Positions 32,427-45,169 of a stretch of DNA of 64,000 nt are shown here, in pieces; position 1 is the first letter of the stretch; each line of letters begins with the position of its first letter. A program made the position numbers and the translations under genes. The notes beneath the pieces were generated by a model that was given only the letters and a program-made list of their open reading frames with translations, did no database searches and had not been told where the DNA came from. Source of the stretch: Cordylochernes scorpioides (Eukaryota > Arthropoda > Arachnida > Pseudoscorpiones > Chernetidae); contig CP092877.1 in the NCBI GenBank assembly GCA_030710605.1, positions 67,242,696 to 67,306,695 on the forward strand, read 5' to 3'.

Positions 32427-34495
32427 CAGTATAACCTCGTTAATTCGACACACCCCAATTCGACACTCGGCGATAATTCGACCATGTTCCGATGTCCCGA
32501 CCTCCAGCCTATCAAATAACAAACCGTAATTCGATAGTATCGATAATACGACAGTTCCGATAGTTCGACCATTTTAAAATTCGAATTTCGACAGTTGAAT
32601 GTTATTTTACATGCAACTTTACCGCTAAACGGTATTACGGCGGCGACGATCGGCATCGGCGGGCGGCGACGATCGGCAACAGCGGGCGTCGATACGATCG
32701 CGCCTGCGCACTTTTGGTTTCTGGTTAGTTTAAGTTTCACTTTGCAGTGCCGTTGCGCAATTTCGCGGATGTTATTGTTGTTTTTTTTATGCGGGAATTT
32801 CGGCATCATGCGCTAACTAATAATAATTTTTATTTTTAACATTGAAATATTTTAGCTATTTTTAAATTTATAAATAATTTCTTTTTAAATAAATAAATCT
32901 TTATAAAATGATCCAACAATGATTATGATAACATTTTATTTCAATATTCCATTTCTGTGTTATTATAAAAGACTAGACGAATGGCCCGGGCAACGCCCGG
33001 GGTTTACCCGAGTGCGAATATATTTTAAAAACGTTGACTTGGGTGGTCATAGCGCCCGATTTTAAATACGTATTACGATGCTATTTACATTAAAAGTAAC
33101 CTGTCTATAGTAGCCCCTCTCTATAACACCCTATTTTGGTGAGTCCCAAGAGGGAGCGCTATAGACAGGTTTAACTGTATTTGATACACAGTGTCAAAGT
33201 TTTCTCACCCCTCTCAACAAACAGGGATGATAGTGTTATAAATAGAGAGCGTGTGATCTATTAATTTACATATTATACTAAAATTTCCAATTATATTTGA
33301 CCATATTTAAACCTGTTACAAAACTTGTATCATTTATGCAACTATACCATCCCTGTTGGTGTTTTTGGGGGTAAAAAAGAGAAAAATGTTATATAATATA
33401 TTTTTTAATATTATTATTATTTAATATTAATTTTTATTATAATAATAATTATTATATATATTTATATATATTATATAATAAATATTTTAATAATTATTAT
33501 TTTAATATTATTTAATATATAAACAGTTTAAAAAATCAAACATAGATGGCGTTACCTCCCCATTGCTTTCATCCCCGTCTAGCGGCGCTGCATGCGAGTT
33601 AAGTCTATATATCTGCAAATAACTCTAAGGAAATTCAAGATATTCAAGAAATTATTTTTCGGACACCTTTCCGGGGATATACCTAATAATATCCCAGAAT
33701 TTCATGGCGATTGGATGTATGGTTTTTGAATAACAGGGTTGTCTAGAGGGGGGCAGGGAGGCCACGTGTTCGCTGGCGGCCAATGGGAGCGCATTCTATC
33801 CGTGAGCTTCAGACAAAGCTTCAGACAAACAGACAGAATAAGGCAAATATATAAGTAGATTTAAACACAAAATCAATAACACCTGCAGCAGCAGTGGATG
33901 CCTTTAATACATTAAAATTTATTTATTAAAAGACATTTCAGAGGAAGAAAGGCATGCATGTTTTTTCAAAATGCCATCTGGAATACATCCTGAATAGGAT
34001 TTCAGTGCAAAAACAGATATCTATAAAGGAATTTTTTAAAAGATCTTCATGATTATTTTAAAATAATATTTTAAAATTTTCTTTTTATTTACCATATTTA
34101 TTTCCTTTCAACTGCTATATTTTTCAATTAGAATAAAATATTATTTAATATATTATATTTAATATTTTAATGTCTGTAGAGTTAATATTTGATTATATTA
34201 CTGAAAAGAAACACATTGCCAATAAATTTATTTGTTACAATTATTTATGTTTCTAAAATATGTATTAATACCATTTTGTCACTGATACTAAAAGTTAATC
34301 ATGAAAATAATATAAAAACACACAATGGTTTCAATTAATATCATTAATTTATATTACAAAGCTATTAAAAAATATATATTTTAGCGAGTTAGATGATTAC
34401 CTAATCATATAACCATATAACCTTAATTCAACACTTCCTTTAATTCAACCGAAAGCTCTGATCCCTTGGGGTGTTGAATTAAAGAGGTTCGACTG
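32427..34495 (-). mobile_element. Tigger/pogo-like non-autonomous element, inverted extra copy
   Basis: Reverse complement of 34,514-35,597, interrupted by the element at 32,972-33,859. Together the two copies form a palindrome of over 3 kb centred near 34,504. Other units have only one copy. Confidence 0.85.
32972..33859 (+). mobile_element. Element starting CTAGACGAATGGCCCGGGC, nested
   Basis: Inserted into the inverted Tigger-like copy: the uninterrupted sequence AAAAGATTTAAACAC is seen (inverted) near 35,070. Contains an AT-repeat-rich core (33,390-33,540) and part of a CAGTTAAACC-type MITE (33,045-33,180). Ends in CAGACAGAATAAGGCAAATA. Confidence 0.65.
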
Positions 34496-34513
34496 TATAT
34501 TATACTAGATATA

Positions 34514-35597
34514 CAGTCGAACCTCTTTAATTCAACACCCCAAGGGATCAGAGCTTTCGGTTGAATTAAAGGAAGTGTTGAATTAAAGTTAGATGATTAC
34601 CCAATCATCCACTCACTGAATTGAGATTTTTAAAATAGCTTTGTAATATCAATTAATGATATTAATTGAAACCATTGTGTGTGTACTATTTTGTAATTAT
34701 TTTTTTATTTTCATGATTAACTTTTAGTTTCAGGGACTAAATGGCAATAATACATATTTTTGAAACATAAATAATTACAAATAAAATTTATTCTAATTGA
34801 AGAATATAACAGTTGAAAGGAAATAAATATAGAAAATAAATAGAAAATTTAAAAATAATATTTTAAAATAATCATGAATATCTTTTTAAAAATTCCTTTA
34901 TAATTGTCTGCTTATTCACTGAAATCCTATTCAAATTGTATTCCAGATGGTCTATTTAAAAAAAAAAACATGCATGTCTTTCTTCCTCTGGAATGTCTTT
35001 TAAATAACAAAGAGCTTTTATTTTATTAAAGGCATCCACTGCTGCTGCAGGTGTTATTGATTTTGTGTTTAAATCTTTTATAATAACATCGAAATGAAAT
35101 ATTGAAATAAAATGTTATCATAATCATTGTGGCTATATTTTATGAAGTTTTATTTATTTAAAAGGAAATTATTTATAAATTTAAAATAACTAAAATATTT
35201 CAATGCTGATAATTAAAAAGAAAATAATATTATTAAGTAGCGCATGAAGCCTAAATATGTGCGTAAAAAAAAAAAAAAAAACACTTGTGACATTGCGCAA
35301 CGGCACGACAAAGTGAAACTTAAACTAACAGAAACCAAAAGTGCGCAGGCGCGATCCTATTGGCACCTGCCGATCATCGCCGCCGTAATACATTTTTTGC
35401 GGTAAAGTTGTATGTAAAAAAACATTCATCTGTCGAAATTCAAATCCTAAAATGGTCGAACAATCGGAACTGTCGTATTATCGATACTGTCGAATTACGG
35501 TTTGTTATTTGATAGGTCGGAGGTCGGGACATCAGAATAGGGTCGAATTAAGGTAGAGTGTCGAATTGGGGTGTGTCGAATTAACGAGGTTATACTG
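34514..35597 (+). mobile_element. Tigger/pogo-like non-autonomous element (unit 1)
   Basis: Imperfect terminal inverted repeats CAGTCGAACCTCTTTAATTC and GAATTAACGAGGTTATACTG, TA-flanked, about 1.08 kb, no transposase. Long AT-rich interior and a more GC-rich end with GTGCGCAGGCGCGATCC. Confidence 0.85.
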
Positions 35598-35639
35598 TAT
35601 GTGAAAAGAGAAATAAGAAAATGACAAGATACAATGATG

Positions 35640-36008
35640 AGATATAAAAAGCCGCCTCTCGAGATCAGATATTCTATTTGTATTAAGCGAGACAGCTTCA
35701 GAAGTGGTTTCCAAAGATGAGGTGTTGTAGGCGCTGATTTATTTTGTCCAATCCTTGTTCTACTTGAGAAATCTCGTTTCCATTTTTTGACCCATGCCAT
35801 CTTTTTTAGTTGAAAGTGCTATAATTAGATCATGCAAATCTTTCCCAGAATCTAATGTTGTTTGACTTGTCTGTTTGGGGTCAGGATTTGGTTCAGTACC
35901 TAAAATGAGCAGTTGCATTAAAATAATACATCTGCTATTTCCCTTTCGAGCATGAACAAACAAGATAGCATTGAAGTTATTTGCATAACAAAACAAAATT
36001 TCTACCAC
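35640..36008 (-). pseudogene. Degraded coiled-coil ORF with NPDP motif (unit 1)
   Basis: Minus-strand pieces read ...LLILGTEPNPDPKQTSQT and, in another frame, EISQVEQGLDK...LQHLKSS...TNRISDLERR. The hydrophobic run before EPNPDP recalls the 2A-like peptides at the start of some LINE proteins, and a coiled coil follows. Parts are in different frames, so this is a broken remnant. Found in units 1 to 4. Confidence 0.45.
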
Positions 36009-36202
36009 AAGAATATCTGGTAATCACAGCAGCTTCTCTTGCACAAAAATGAAGATATTAAGTATAGAAATAAATAAAATCAACTTCATAATCTTTGTAG
36101 AGAGTATATAAATTACAGGCCAACTATAGGATACTCCAAGTAGGAGCACAAAAAAAGCCAAAAAATAAGTTAAAAATAAATAATTATCGGGTACTGAAGA
36201 TT

Positions 36203-37118
36203 TTCACATAAAATAGTGTGTGACTTTTCGGTAAAAGCATTGTTACAATCTTCAGATAAATTCTTGAATATGACGTTTTGGTAACAGCGTTGTTACCATC
36301 TTCAGACAAATTGTTGAATATGACGTTTTGGTAACAGCGTTGTTACCATCTTCAGACAAATTGTTGAATATGACGTTTTGGTAACAGCGTTGTTACCATC
36401 TTCAGACAAAAGTGTTAAATGTGATGATTCGGTAACAACGATGTTACCATCTTCAGAGAAAAGTGTTGAATATGACATTTTGGTAACAGCGTTGTTACCA
36501 TCTTCAGACAAAAGTGTTGAATATGACATTTTGGTAACAGCGTTGTTACCATCTTCAGACAAAAGTGTTAAATGTGATGATTCGGTAACAACGATGTTAC
36601 CATCTTCAGAGAAAAGTGTTGAATATGACATTTTGGTAACAGCGTTGTTACCATCTTCAGACAAAAGTGTTAAATGTGATGATTCGGTAACAACGATGTT
36701 ACCATCTTCAGAGAAAAGTGTTGAATATGACGTTTTGGTAACAGCATTGTTACCATCTTGAGACAAAAGTGTTAAATATGATGATTCGGTAACTATGTTG
36801 TTACCATCTTCAGAGAAAAGTGTTGAATATGATGTTTTGGTAACAGCGTTGTTACCATCTTCAGACAAAAGTGTTAAATATGATGATTCGGTAACAACGA
36901 TGTTACCATCTTCAGAGAAAAGTGTTGAATATGACGTTTTGGTAACAGCGTTGTTACCATCTTCAGACAAAAGTGTTGAACATGATGTTTTGGTAACAGC
37001 GTTGTTACCATCTTGAGACAAAAGTGTTGAATATGACGTTTTGGTAACAGAGATGTTACCATTTTCAGGCAACAGTGATGAATGAAGATTGTCTGAATAT
37101 GGTAACAACGCTGTTACC
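36203..37118. repeat. Array of 51-bp hammerhead-like repeats (unit 1, about 17 copies)
   Basis: Each minus-strand monomer holds CTGAAGATGGTAACA, a loop and TGTTACC, then either AAAACGTC or GAATCATC, often in alternation. This is the stem-loop of the single hammerhead-like copies, but the GAAA-ACGTC core is altered in nearly every monomer. The 51-bp period and lack of stops keep both strands open. Confidence 0.9.
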
Positions 37119-37848
37119 GAAATGTAACACACTATTTTTTTTGGATTAGGTCTTATTACCTTGTGTTTATAAACTATAATCCAAATTGTACTATCAGTAA
37201 AAATGGTAATTTTTCAAATGAAAGCTGTCCTTTAAAGAGAGGTGTCCTATTGCCCAAGTGTCCTCTAATTGAAGTTCTACTGTAATTAAAATTGGACATC
37301 TAAGTGCTGAAGATACTCCGGCCTCAACATTATCAACAGCCGGATGTTAAACTTCTGTTTGTGCAGACAGCAGACTTTCCAAAGACTTGAGACTCTGAGT
37401 TAACTCATTTCTGATGCCAGTCCACCTATCCTGCTAAGTAAAGTTTTTAATCACTTTAATTTCAAAATTGAAAAAGCCATCAGTTTTTCAATTTAAAAAT
37501 ACAAATTCCGTATAAAAACAGCCATATATATATAGTATTATTGAAGAGTTAGAAGCATTTAAGATAATAATTTCTGCCATCGCCAAATGTTATCACAGAA
37601 GAAGTCTTCCAACTCACTCATAAAGATATTAAATGTTCATTATAGAAAAGTTTAATAGGAAAATTAGAAACACAAGGTAATAAGACCAAATATAAATAAA
37701 TAAATAGTGTGGCATTTCTTTGAGTGTTGTTACCATCATTAGACAAATGCACTGAATCATTTAGTACTTTTCTCTTATTATGGTAACAACACTGTTACAG
37801 AAACATCACACACTATTTATTTGGTCTTATTACCTTTTGTTTCTAATC
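37119..37848. other. MITE half and foldback hairpin repeat
   Basis: A single MITE end (AAGTTCTACTG) near 37,285, AT-rich sequence, and a GTGTTGTTACCATC / GATGGTAACAACAC foldback at about 37,670-37,845. No gene seen. Repeated in later units. Confidence 0.5.
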
Positions 37849-37978
37849 ACACACACAAAGCTTTATTAAGACCACCGGTCTTATACAGATTCACCACAGG
37901 AAGAAATAATAGATGAAGCTCCTATACTCCAGGCAGCGCAGCACCCAACAACAGCCTCCTGGTCCGACTTGTGTTTCT
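37849..37978 (-). terminator. Possible polyadenylation module (end of unit 1)
   Basis: On the minus strand AATAAA (37,862-37,867) is followed closely by CTTTGTGTGTGTG, the usual order of poly-A signal and GT-rich element. It lies about 1.4 kb downstream of the minus-strand 106-codon ORF at 39,236. It could instead be an LTR fragment. Confidence 0.4.
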
Positions 37979-38379
37979 AATCTATGATCCAAATTGTATC
38001 TGATCAGGAAAATTATATCCCATTGTATAAATTCACAAATTCAAATTTTCAAAATGGTCCCCTGATATCCAAATCAGTGACAACTTAGTCTATAAATCAA
38101 CAAATGATTTAATCAAGAATTTCATTTATGATCTCTTTTTATGAGAACTTTAAACTTCCCTATAGAATTGTCAGCAGTTAAACCAAACACCATGTAAGTG
38201 AATAGATGTGAGTGTTTATATGGAAAATTAGTTTAAAATATTAAATTTTTGTATTTTATTTCCTCAATTGGTAATCATGTTTGGTTGAGTTGATTCTTGA
38301 AATTATGGAAATTTGACGAAGGGCAATTTTCAGAACCTTCATGTAGCTTGAAGGTGGGGAAGAGGGCAGAGACTGAGAG

Positions 38380-38640
38380 AAGAAGATGGATCAGTTTCCA
38401 AGATGATAGAGTTGGAAGTAGGTGAATGTTTGGCCAAGAGTCAGCCTTTGAGGAAAGCAGAGGGCTGTTTTCATATCCTCCCTGTGAATTGTAGTAGAGA
38501 AGATGGCCAGGCAGTGGAGAGCAGACTGGGAGAGTGAGCAAGGGACCAGTTTTGAAAAAAATATGATGATGATATAGTGGGTTGACATCATAGATCAGGG
38601 TAATGAATATTTGGTCAGGAGATTCAGCCTTTGGAATAGA
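38380..38640. repeat. Minisatellite, 157-160-bp unit (unit 2, one copy)
   Basis: Only one GCCAGGCAGTGGAG unit, the lowest copy number of the five units. Confidence 0.75.
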
Positions 38641-39235
38641 GGAGTAGGTGATGACACCAGAAGATTGAGGTAATCATGAGTTCAAAGATAACCACAGGAA
38701 TATATATACTTTGTTTCCAGGGTTTATCAGCAAGAGCTGGGGTTACAAATCAGAAGATTGGATACTCAGAGGTAATAATAATAGAAGGAGCTTGAGTTCC
38801 AAACACCAAGACAGAAGTGTAGCAGATTTCAAGATTATCAGAGTTATGAGTGATCATGAGTATAGAGAAAACTTGAGTTGTTGAGGCTCGGAAGTAAGAG
38901 CAAGATCTTGAGTTCCACATTTCCAGGAGGAAGAGCAAAACTTGGGTCCCAGGTGTTCAGAGGAAGATCAGGGCGTTCAATGAGCGCATCATGAGCCTGG
39001 ACTGCCTGGCTTCAGGGAGGAATAGCGGCCGTCAGAATGAGGTTGGCTAATGAGGGAGATGAATTTTGATAAAATATGCCAGTCCTTGAAAAAATAAAGA
39101 ATTTTGATTAAATATGCCAATCCTCTAAAAAAGAATTTTGAAATAAAAAATGCCAATCATATAAAATAAAAAAATAAAAAAGCCAATAATATAAAACAAT
39201 ATAGATTAAAAAGCCAATAAATGAAAACTAAGAAA

Positions 39236-39556
39236 CTAAAAAAAAATTACAAGCAAAATAAACAAGCCAAAGAACACAAAACCCTCAACCCCCCCTATGC
39301 TATCCCTGTCTGTAAAATACACTCTGAACCTACGATAATACCACAACCCCCCCGTCACTGACCCAAACAGACTATGAACTCGATACACACTGTAAGGGTT
39401 AGTAACACACCATCCAGCGAAATCACACGCTAACGGGACAAGGAACACAGTGAGGTTAAACAAAGACACAAGGACAAAGACAACACAAGAAATCAAAGAA
39501 AGGACAAGCCACCAACACGCTGTCACTAAAAGTGAAATCAAATAAAGCGCCATCAT
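39236..39556 (-). CDS. Conserved small membrane protein, 106 codons (unit 2)
   Basis: Same protein as the unit 1 copy with V and S at the two variable sites (YRVHSLFGSVTGG), and one private silent change (ACA for ACG, Thr). Frame and both seven-C runs intact. Confidence 0.55.
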   Translation of the reverse strand: MMALYLISLLVTACWWLVLSLISCVVFVLVSLFNLTVFLVPLACDFAGWCVTNPYSVYRVHSLFGSVTGGLWYYRRFRVYFTDRDSIGGVEGFVFFGLFILLVIFF

Positions 39557-39747
39557 CTCAATATTAGCAAACCTCAGTTCGATCAAGTTGGGAACAAATC
39601 TAACAATAGAATAGAGCTTGGTTACAATTACTTTTCTTGATTTTTTTTTTTAATTTTGTCAATTAATATCCAAATAAAAATAAGACAAAAACATGATATA
39701 TCATCACAAAGTAATAAGACCAAATCCAAATAAAAAGAATAGTGTGT

Positions 39748-39781
39748 GACGTTTCGGTAACAGTGTTGTTACCATCTTCAG
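39748..39781 (-). ncRNA. Hammerhead-ribozyme-like core
   Basis: Minus strand: CTGAAGA, extra T, GGTAACA / TGTTACC, GAAACGTC. Core intact as at 15,965-15,998. It lies just upstream of the minus-strand 106-codon ORF. Confidence 0.4.
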
Positions 39782-39931
39782 TACTATTTATTTATTTGTT
39801 CTTATTACCTTGTGTTTATAATCTATAATCCAAATTGTGCCTTATATCATGGTATATCATCTTTAACTTAGCAGCATCAATTGCAGAGAACTATAAACCT
39901 TTGTAACACTATTTTCCTCCTAAAATATATA

Positions 39932-40092
39932 CAGTAGAATCTTCCTTGGAAGGAAAGCTAATTGCAGAGAACAAAGTATCCTTTAGGGAGAGCTGTCTTC
40001 TTACCAGAGAGTTGCTAAATTGTAAAAATGGTAATTTTGCAAATGAAAACTGTCCTTTGTAGAGAGGTGTCTGCTAAAGGGAGGTTCTACTG
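39932..40092. mobile_element. MITE with CAGTAGAA ends (unit 2)
   Basis: CAGTAGAATCTTCC and GGGAGGTTCTACTG ends. Confidence 0.8.
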
Positions 40093-40822
40093 TATAACAA
40101 AATTATTTCTACAATACTCTTTTTAATCATTGCAGGATTATTATAAATATATTCAAATAGAAAAGAAAACTTACAAATATGCCTATCTATTTTCATTAAT
40201 GGAAACATGGTACAAAGCTGTACCTTTCCTTGAAGCATGATTGAGAGTGATTATCAGAAGTTAAAATGGGGAAAATGTAAAAGTGACTTTAAGGACATTT
40301 TCCTTAGCAAACCTAGTTTGATGCTGTTCCTGACACAACACATGTTTCAAAACATATATTTTAGTTAGGTTCATGTGCAATAATGCTTGAAAAAAATGTG
40401 CAGAAAGAAAAAATATGAAGTTAATGCAGTAGAACATTCATGAAAGGTCACTCCCTTTAAAGGACATCTCTTTATAAAAGACAGGTTTCATCGCCAAAAT
40501 TACAAGTTTTCCTATTTAACAACTCTCTGCTAAGAGGACACCTCACCTCAAAGAACACTTAGGCTCTGCAACTAGATGTTGTCCATTACAGAGAGTTATC
40601 TCCAGCTAGGGATGGAAGGTAAGTAACATGATGTTACAGTCTAGCTTCACCCAGAGGGATCAGAATTTATGGCTGAAGTCTGTGTTGAATTATAGTTGGT
40701 TAAATTGATTGATTAGCGCAATATATCATAACTCTGCTAGTGGACAATTTTCTAAGACAAACTGTGTCAACATTTAAGATGGTTTTGAATTATAACTGGT
40801 TAAGTTGAGAAGGTTAAAGATG

Positions 40823-41052
40823 AAAAAAAAAAAAAATGCTCCAATGTCTTCTGATTTTTGCAAAAGTCCAACCCTACCAGCAAGTGCAAGTAACCAAACG
40901 GGACTCGGGCACCTTTTTTAAGTGCATATTCGAACTGCTTTTCACAAGTGTAGACATGTGGTGCACTTACAGTAAAAGCAGTCGTCTACTTCTACCCACC
41001 ATGATTATCATGGCCTGAACCATGTGTACTAGGGATAAGCAAAAAAAAAAAA
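40823..41052 (+). mobile_element. SINE 3' portion (unit 2)
   Basis: Nearly identical to 31,661-31,891. Confidence 0.8.
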
Positions 41053-41179
41053 AGTTGAAATGAGGCTGTTTAAAATTTTTTTTAAAAGGTTGAATTATTG
41101 TAAGTTGTGAATTATAATCGGTTGAGTTAAAGCAAGCGTTGAATTATAGTCAGTCGAATTAGAGGTTATATTGTATATA

Positions 41180-42265
41180 CAGTCGAACCTCTTTAATTCA
41201 ACACCCCAAGGGATCAGAGCTTTCGGTTGAATTAAAGGAAGTGTTGAATTAAAGTTAGATGATTACCTAATCATCCACTCACTAAAATGAGATTTTTTAA
41301 ATAGATTGTAATATTAATTAATGATATTAATTGAAACCATTGTGTGTGTACTATTTTGTAATTATTTTTTTATTTTCATGATTAACTTTTAGTTTCAGGC
41401 AATAATTAAATGGCAATAATACATATTTTTGAAACATAAATAATTACAAATAAAATTTATTCTAATTGAAGAATATAACAGTTGAAAGGAAATAAATATG
41501 GAAAATAAAAAGAAAATTTAAAAATAATATTTTAAAATAATCATGAATATCTTTTTAAAAATTTCTTTATAATTGTCTGCTTATTCACTGAAATCCTATT
41601 CAAATTGTATTACAAATGGTCTATTTAAAAAAAAGAACATACATGTCTTTCTTCTCTGGAATGTCTTTTAAATAACAAAGAGCTTTTATTTTATTAAAGG
41701 CATCCACTGCTGCTGCAGGTGTTATTGATTTTGTGTTTAAATCTTTTATAATAACATCGAAATGGAATATTGAAATAAAATGTTATCATAATCATTGTGG
41801 CTATATTTTATGAAGTTTTATTTATTTAAAAGGAAATTATTTATAAATTTAAAATAACTAAAATATTTCAATGCTGATAATTAAAAAGAAAATAATATTA
41901 TTAATTAGCGCATGAAGCCTAAATTCCTGCGTAAAAAAAAAAACAAAAACACTTGTGACATTGCGCAACGGCACGGCAAAGTGAAACTTAAACTAACAGA
42001 AACCAAAAGTGCGCAGGCGCGATCCTATTGGCGCCTGCCGATCATCGCCGCCGTAATACATTTTTTGCGGTAAAGTTGTATGTAAAAAAACATTCATCTG
42101 TCAAAATTCAAATCCTAAAAGGTTCGAACAATCGGAACTGTCATATTATCGATTATGTCGAATTACGGTTTGTTATTTGATAGGCCGGAGGTCGGGACAT
42201 CAGAATATGGTCGAATTAAGGTAGAGTGTCGAATTTGCGTGTGTCGAATTAACGAGGTTATACTG
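41180..42265 (+). mobile_element. Tigger/pogo-like non-autonomous element (unit 2)
   Basis: Complete 1,086-bp copy with ends CAGTCGAACCTC and GAGGTTATACTG. A short inverted relative of its left end sits just before it (TTAGAGGTTATATTG). Confidence 0.85.
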
Positions 42266-42289
42266 TATGTGAAAAGAGAAATAAGAAAA

Positions 42290-42636
42290 TGACAAGATAC
42301 AATGATGAGATATAAAAAGCCGCCTCTCGAGATCAGATATTCTATTTGTATTAAGCGAGACAGCTTCAGAAGTGGTTTCCAAAGATGACTTGAGGTGTTG
42401 TAGGCGCTGATTCATTTTGTCCAATCCTTGTTCTACTTGAGAAATCTCGTTTCCATTTTTTTACCCATGCCATCTTTTTTAGTTGAAAGTGCTATAATTA
42501 GATCATGCAAATCTTTCCCAGAATCTAATGTTGTTTGACTTGTCTGTTTGGGGTCAGGATTTGGTTCAGTACCTGAAATGAGCAGTAGCATCAAAATAAT
42601 ACATCTGCTGGTTCCCTTTCGAGCATGAACAAACAA
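42290..42636 (-). pseudogene. Degraded coiled-coil ORF with NPDP motif (unit 2)
   Basis: LLLISGTEPNPDPKQT and the coiled-coil piece (DKMNQRLQHLKSSLETTSEA) are in different frames, separated near 42,430. Confidence 0.45.
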
Positions 42637-42879
42637 GATAGCCTAGAAGTTATTTGCATAACAAAACCAAATATCTACCACAAGAATATCTGGTAATCAT
42701 AGCAGCTTCTCTGGCACAAATGAAGATATTAATTATAGAAATAAATAGAATCAACTTTGTAATCTTTGTAGAGAGTATATAAATTACAGGCCAACTTTAG
42801 GATACTCCAAGTAGGAGCACAAAAAAGCCAAAAAATAAGTTAAAAATAAATAATTATCGGGTACTGAAGAATTTCACAT

Positions 42880-43900
42880 AGTGTGTGACTTTTCGGTAAA
42901 AGCATTGTTACAATCTTCAGATAAATTCTTGAATATGACGTTTTGGTAACAGCGTTGTTACCATCTTCAGACAAATTGTTGAATATGACGTTTTGGTAAC
43001 AGCATTGTTACCATCTTCAGACAAAAGTGTTGAACATGATGTTTTGGTAACAGCGTTGTTACCATCTTGAGACAAAAGTGTTGAATAAGACGTTTTGGTA
43101 ACAGCATTGTTACCATCTTCAGACAAAAGTGTTAAATATGATGATTCGGTAACTACGTTGTTACCATCTTCAGAGAAAAGTGTTGAATATGACGTTTTGG
43201 TAACAGTGTTGTTACCATCTTCAGACAAAAGTGTTAAATATGATGATTCGGTAACTACGTTGTTACCATCTTCAGAGAAAAGTGTTGAATATGATGTTTT
43301 GGTAACAGCGTTGTTACCATCTTCAGACAAAAGTGTTGAATATGACGTTTTGGTAACAGCGTTGTTACCATCTTCAGACAAAAGTGTTAAATATGATGAT
43401 TCGGTAACAACGATGTTACCATCTTGAGACAAAAGTGTTGAACGTGATGTTTTGGTAACAGCGTTGTTACCATCTTGAGACAAAAGTGTTGAACGTGATG
43501 TTTTGGTAATAGCGTTGTTACCATCTTGAGACAAAAGTGTTGAACGTGATGTTTTGGTAACAGCGTTGTTACCATCTTGAGACAAAAGTGTTGAACGTGA
43601 TGTTTTGGTAACAGCGTTGTTGCCATCTTGAGACAAAAGTGTTGAACGTGATGTTTTGGTAACAGCGTTGTTACCATCTTGAGACAAAAGTGTTGAACGT
43701 GATGTTTTGGTAACAGCGTTGTTACCATCTTGAGACAAAAGTGTTGAACGTGATGTTTTGGTAACAGCGTTGTTACCATCTTGAGACAAAAGTGTTGAAC
43801 GTGATGTTTTGGTAACAACGATGTTACCATCTTCAGGCAACAGTGCTGAATGAAGATTGTCTGAATATGGCAACAACGCTGTTACCGAAATGTAACACAC
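42880..43900. repeat. Array of 51-bp hammerhead-like repeats (unit 2, about 19 copies)
   Basis: The right half (about 43,425-43,820) is a run of eight almost identical monomers with CTTGAGACAAAAGTG, a sign of recent local amplification. Elsewhere two monomer types alternate. Confidence 0.92.
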
Positions 43901-44631
43901 TATTTTTTTGGATTAGGTCTTATTACCTTGTGTTTATAAACTATAATCCAAATTGTACTATCAGTAAAAATGGTAATTTTTCAAATGAAAGCTGTCCTTT
44001 AAAGAGAGGTGTCCTATTGCCCAAGTGTCCTCTAATTGAAGTTCTACTGTAATTAAAATTGGACATCTAAGTAAAGTACTGAAGATACTCCAGCCTCAAC
44101 ATTATCAACAGCCGGATGTTAAACTTCTGTTTCTGCAGGCAGCAGACTTTCCAAAGACTTGAGACTCTTGAGTTAACTCATTTCTGATGCCAGTCCACTT
44201 ATCCTGATTGAAAAAAAAAAAAGTAAAGTTTTTAATCACTTGAATTTCAAAATTGAAAAAGCCATCAGTTTTTCAATGGTAAAATACAAATTCCTTATTA
44301 ATGCAGCCATACATATATATAATTATTGAGGATTTAAAAGCAACAAAGATGAAAATATTTGCCATCACCAAATGTTATCACAGAAGAAGTCTTCCAACTC
44401 CTTCATAAAGATATTAAAAGTTCATTATAGAAAAAGTTTAATAGGAAAATTAGAAACACAAGGTAATAAGACCAAATCTAAATAAATAAATAGTGTGGCA
44501 TTTCTTTGAGCGTTGTTACCATCATTAGGCATATGCACTGAATCATTTAGTACTTTTGTCTGATCATGGTAACAACACTGTTACAGAAATGTCACACTAT
44601 GTGGATTTGGTCTTATTACCTTTTGTTTCTA

Positions 44632-44760
44632 ATCACACACACAAAGCTTTATTAAGACCACAAGTCTTATACAGATTCACCACAGGAAGAAATAATAGAT
44701 GAAGCTCCTATACTCCAGGCAGCGTTGCAACCCAACAGCAGCCTCCTGGTCCGACTTTTG
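44632..44760 (-). terminator. Possible polyadenylation module (end of unit 2)
   Basis: AATAAA on minus at 44,648-44,653 with the GTGTGTGTG stretch after it. Confidence 0.4.
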
Positions 44761-45169
44761 TTTCTAATCTATAATCCAAATTGTACCTAATCAGGAAAAT
44801 TATATACCATTGTATAAATTCACAAATTCAAATTTTCAAAATGGTCCCCTGAAATTCAAATTAGTGACAACTTAGTGTATAAATCAACAAATGATATAAT
44901 CAAGAATTTCATTTATGATCTCTTTTTATGAGAACTTTAAACAATCCCTATAGAATTGTCAGCAGTTAAACCAAACACCATGTAAGTGAATAGATGTGAG
45001 TGTTTATTTGGAAAATTAATTTGAAATATTAAATTTTTGTATTTTATTTCCTCAATTGGTAATCATGTTTGGTTGAGTCGATTCTTGAAATTATGGAAAT
45101 TTGACGAAGGGCAATTTTCAGAACCTTCCTGTAACTTGAAGGTGGAGGGCAGAGACTGGGAGAAGAAGA

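Larger units (their letters stand above)
28745..38249. repeat. Tandem array unit 1 (about 9.5 kb)
   Basis: Begins at TTTTATTTCCTCAATTGGTAAT, as do the following units. It is longer than the others because of about 2.5 kb at 32,013-34,508: a second, inverted Tigger-like element plus two other insertions. Confidence 0.9.
38250..45039. repeat. Tandem array unit 2 (6.8 kb)
   Basis: Same order of parts as unit 1 without the 2.5-kb insertion; 106-codon ORF at 39,236. Confidence 0.9.

Noticed and set aside
36302..37132. Long ORFs of 276 and 327 codons with 17-residue repeats
   Set aside because: They follow from a stop-free 51-bp repeat. Both strands are open and one array breaks frame, so I do not call a protein.
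36203..43900. Regularly spaced repeats that might suggest a CRISPR array
   Set aside because: There are no unique spacers. The whole 51-bp monomer repeats, in a eukaryotic context.
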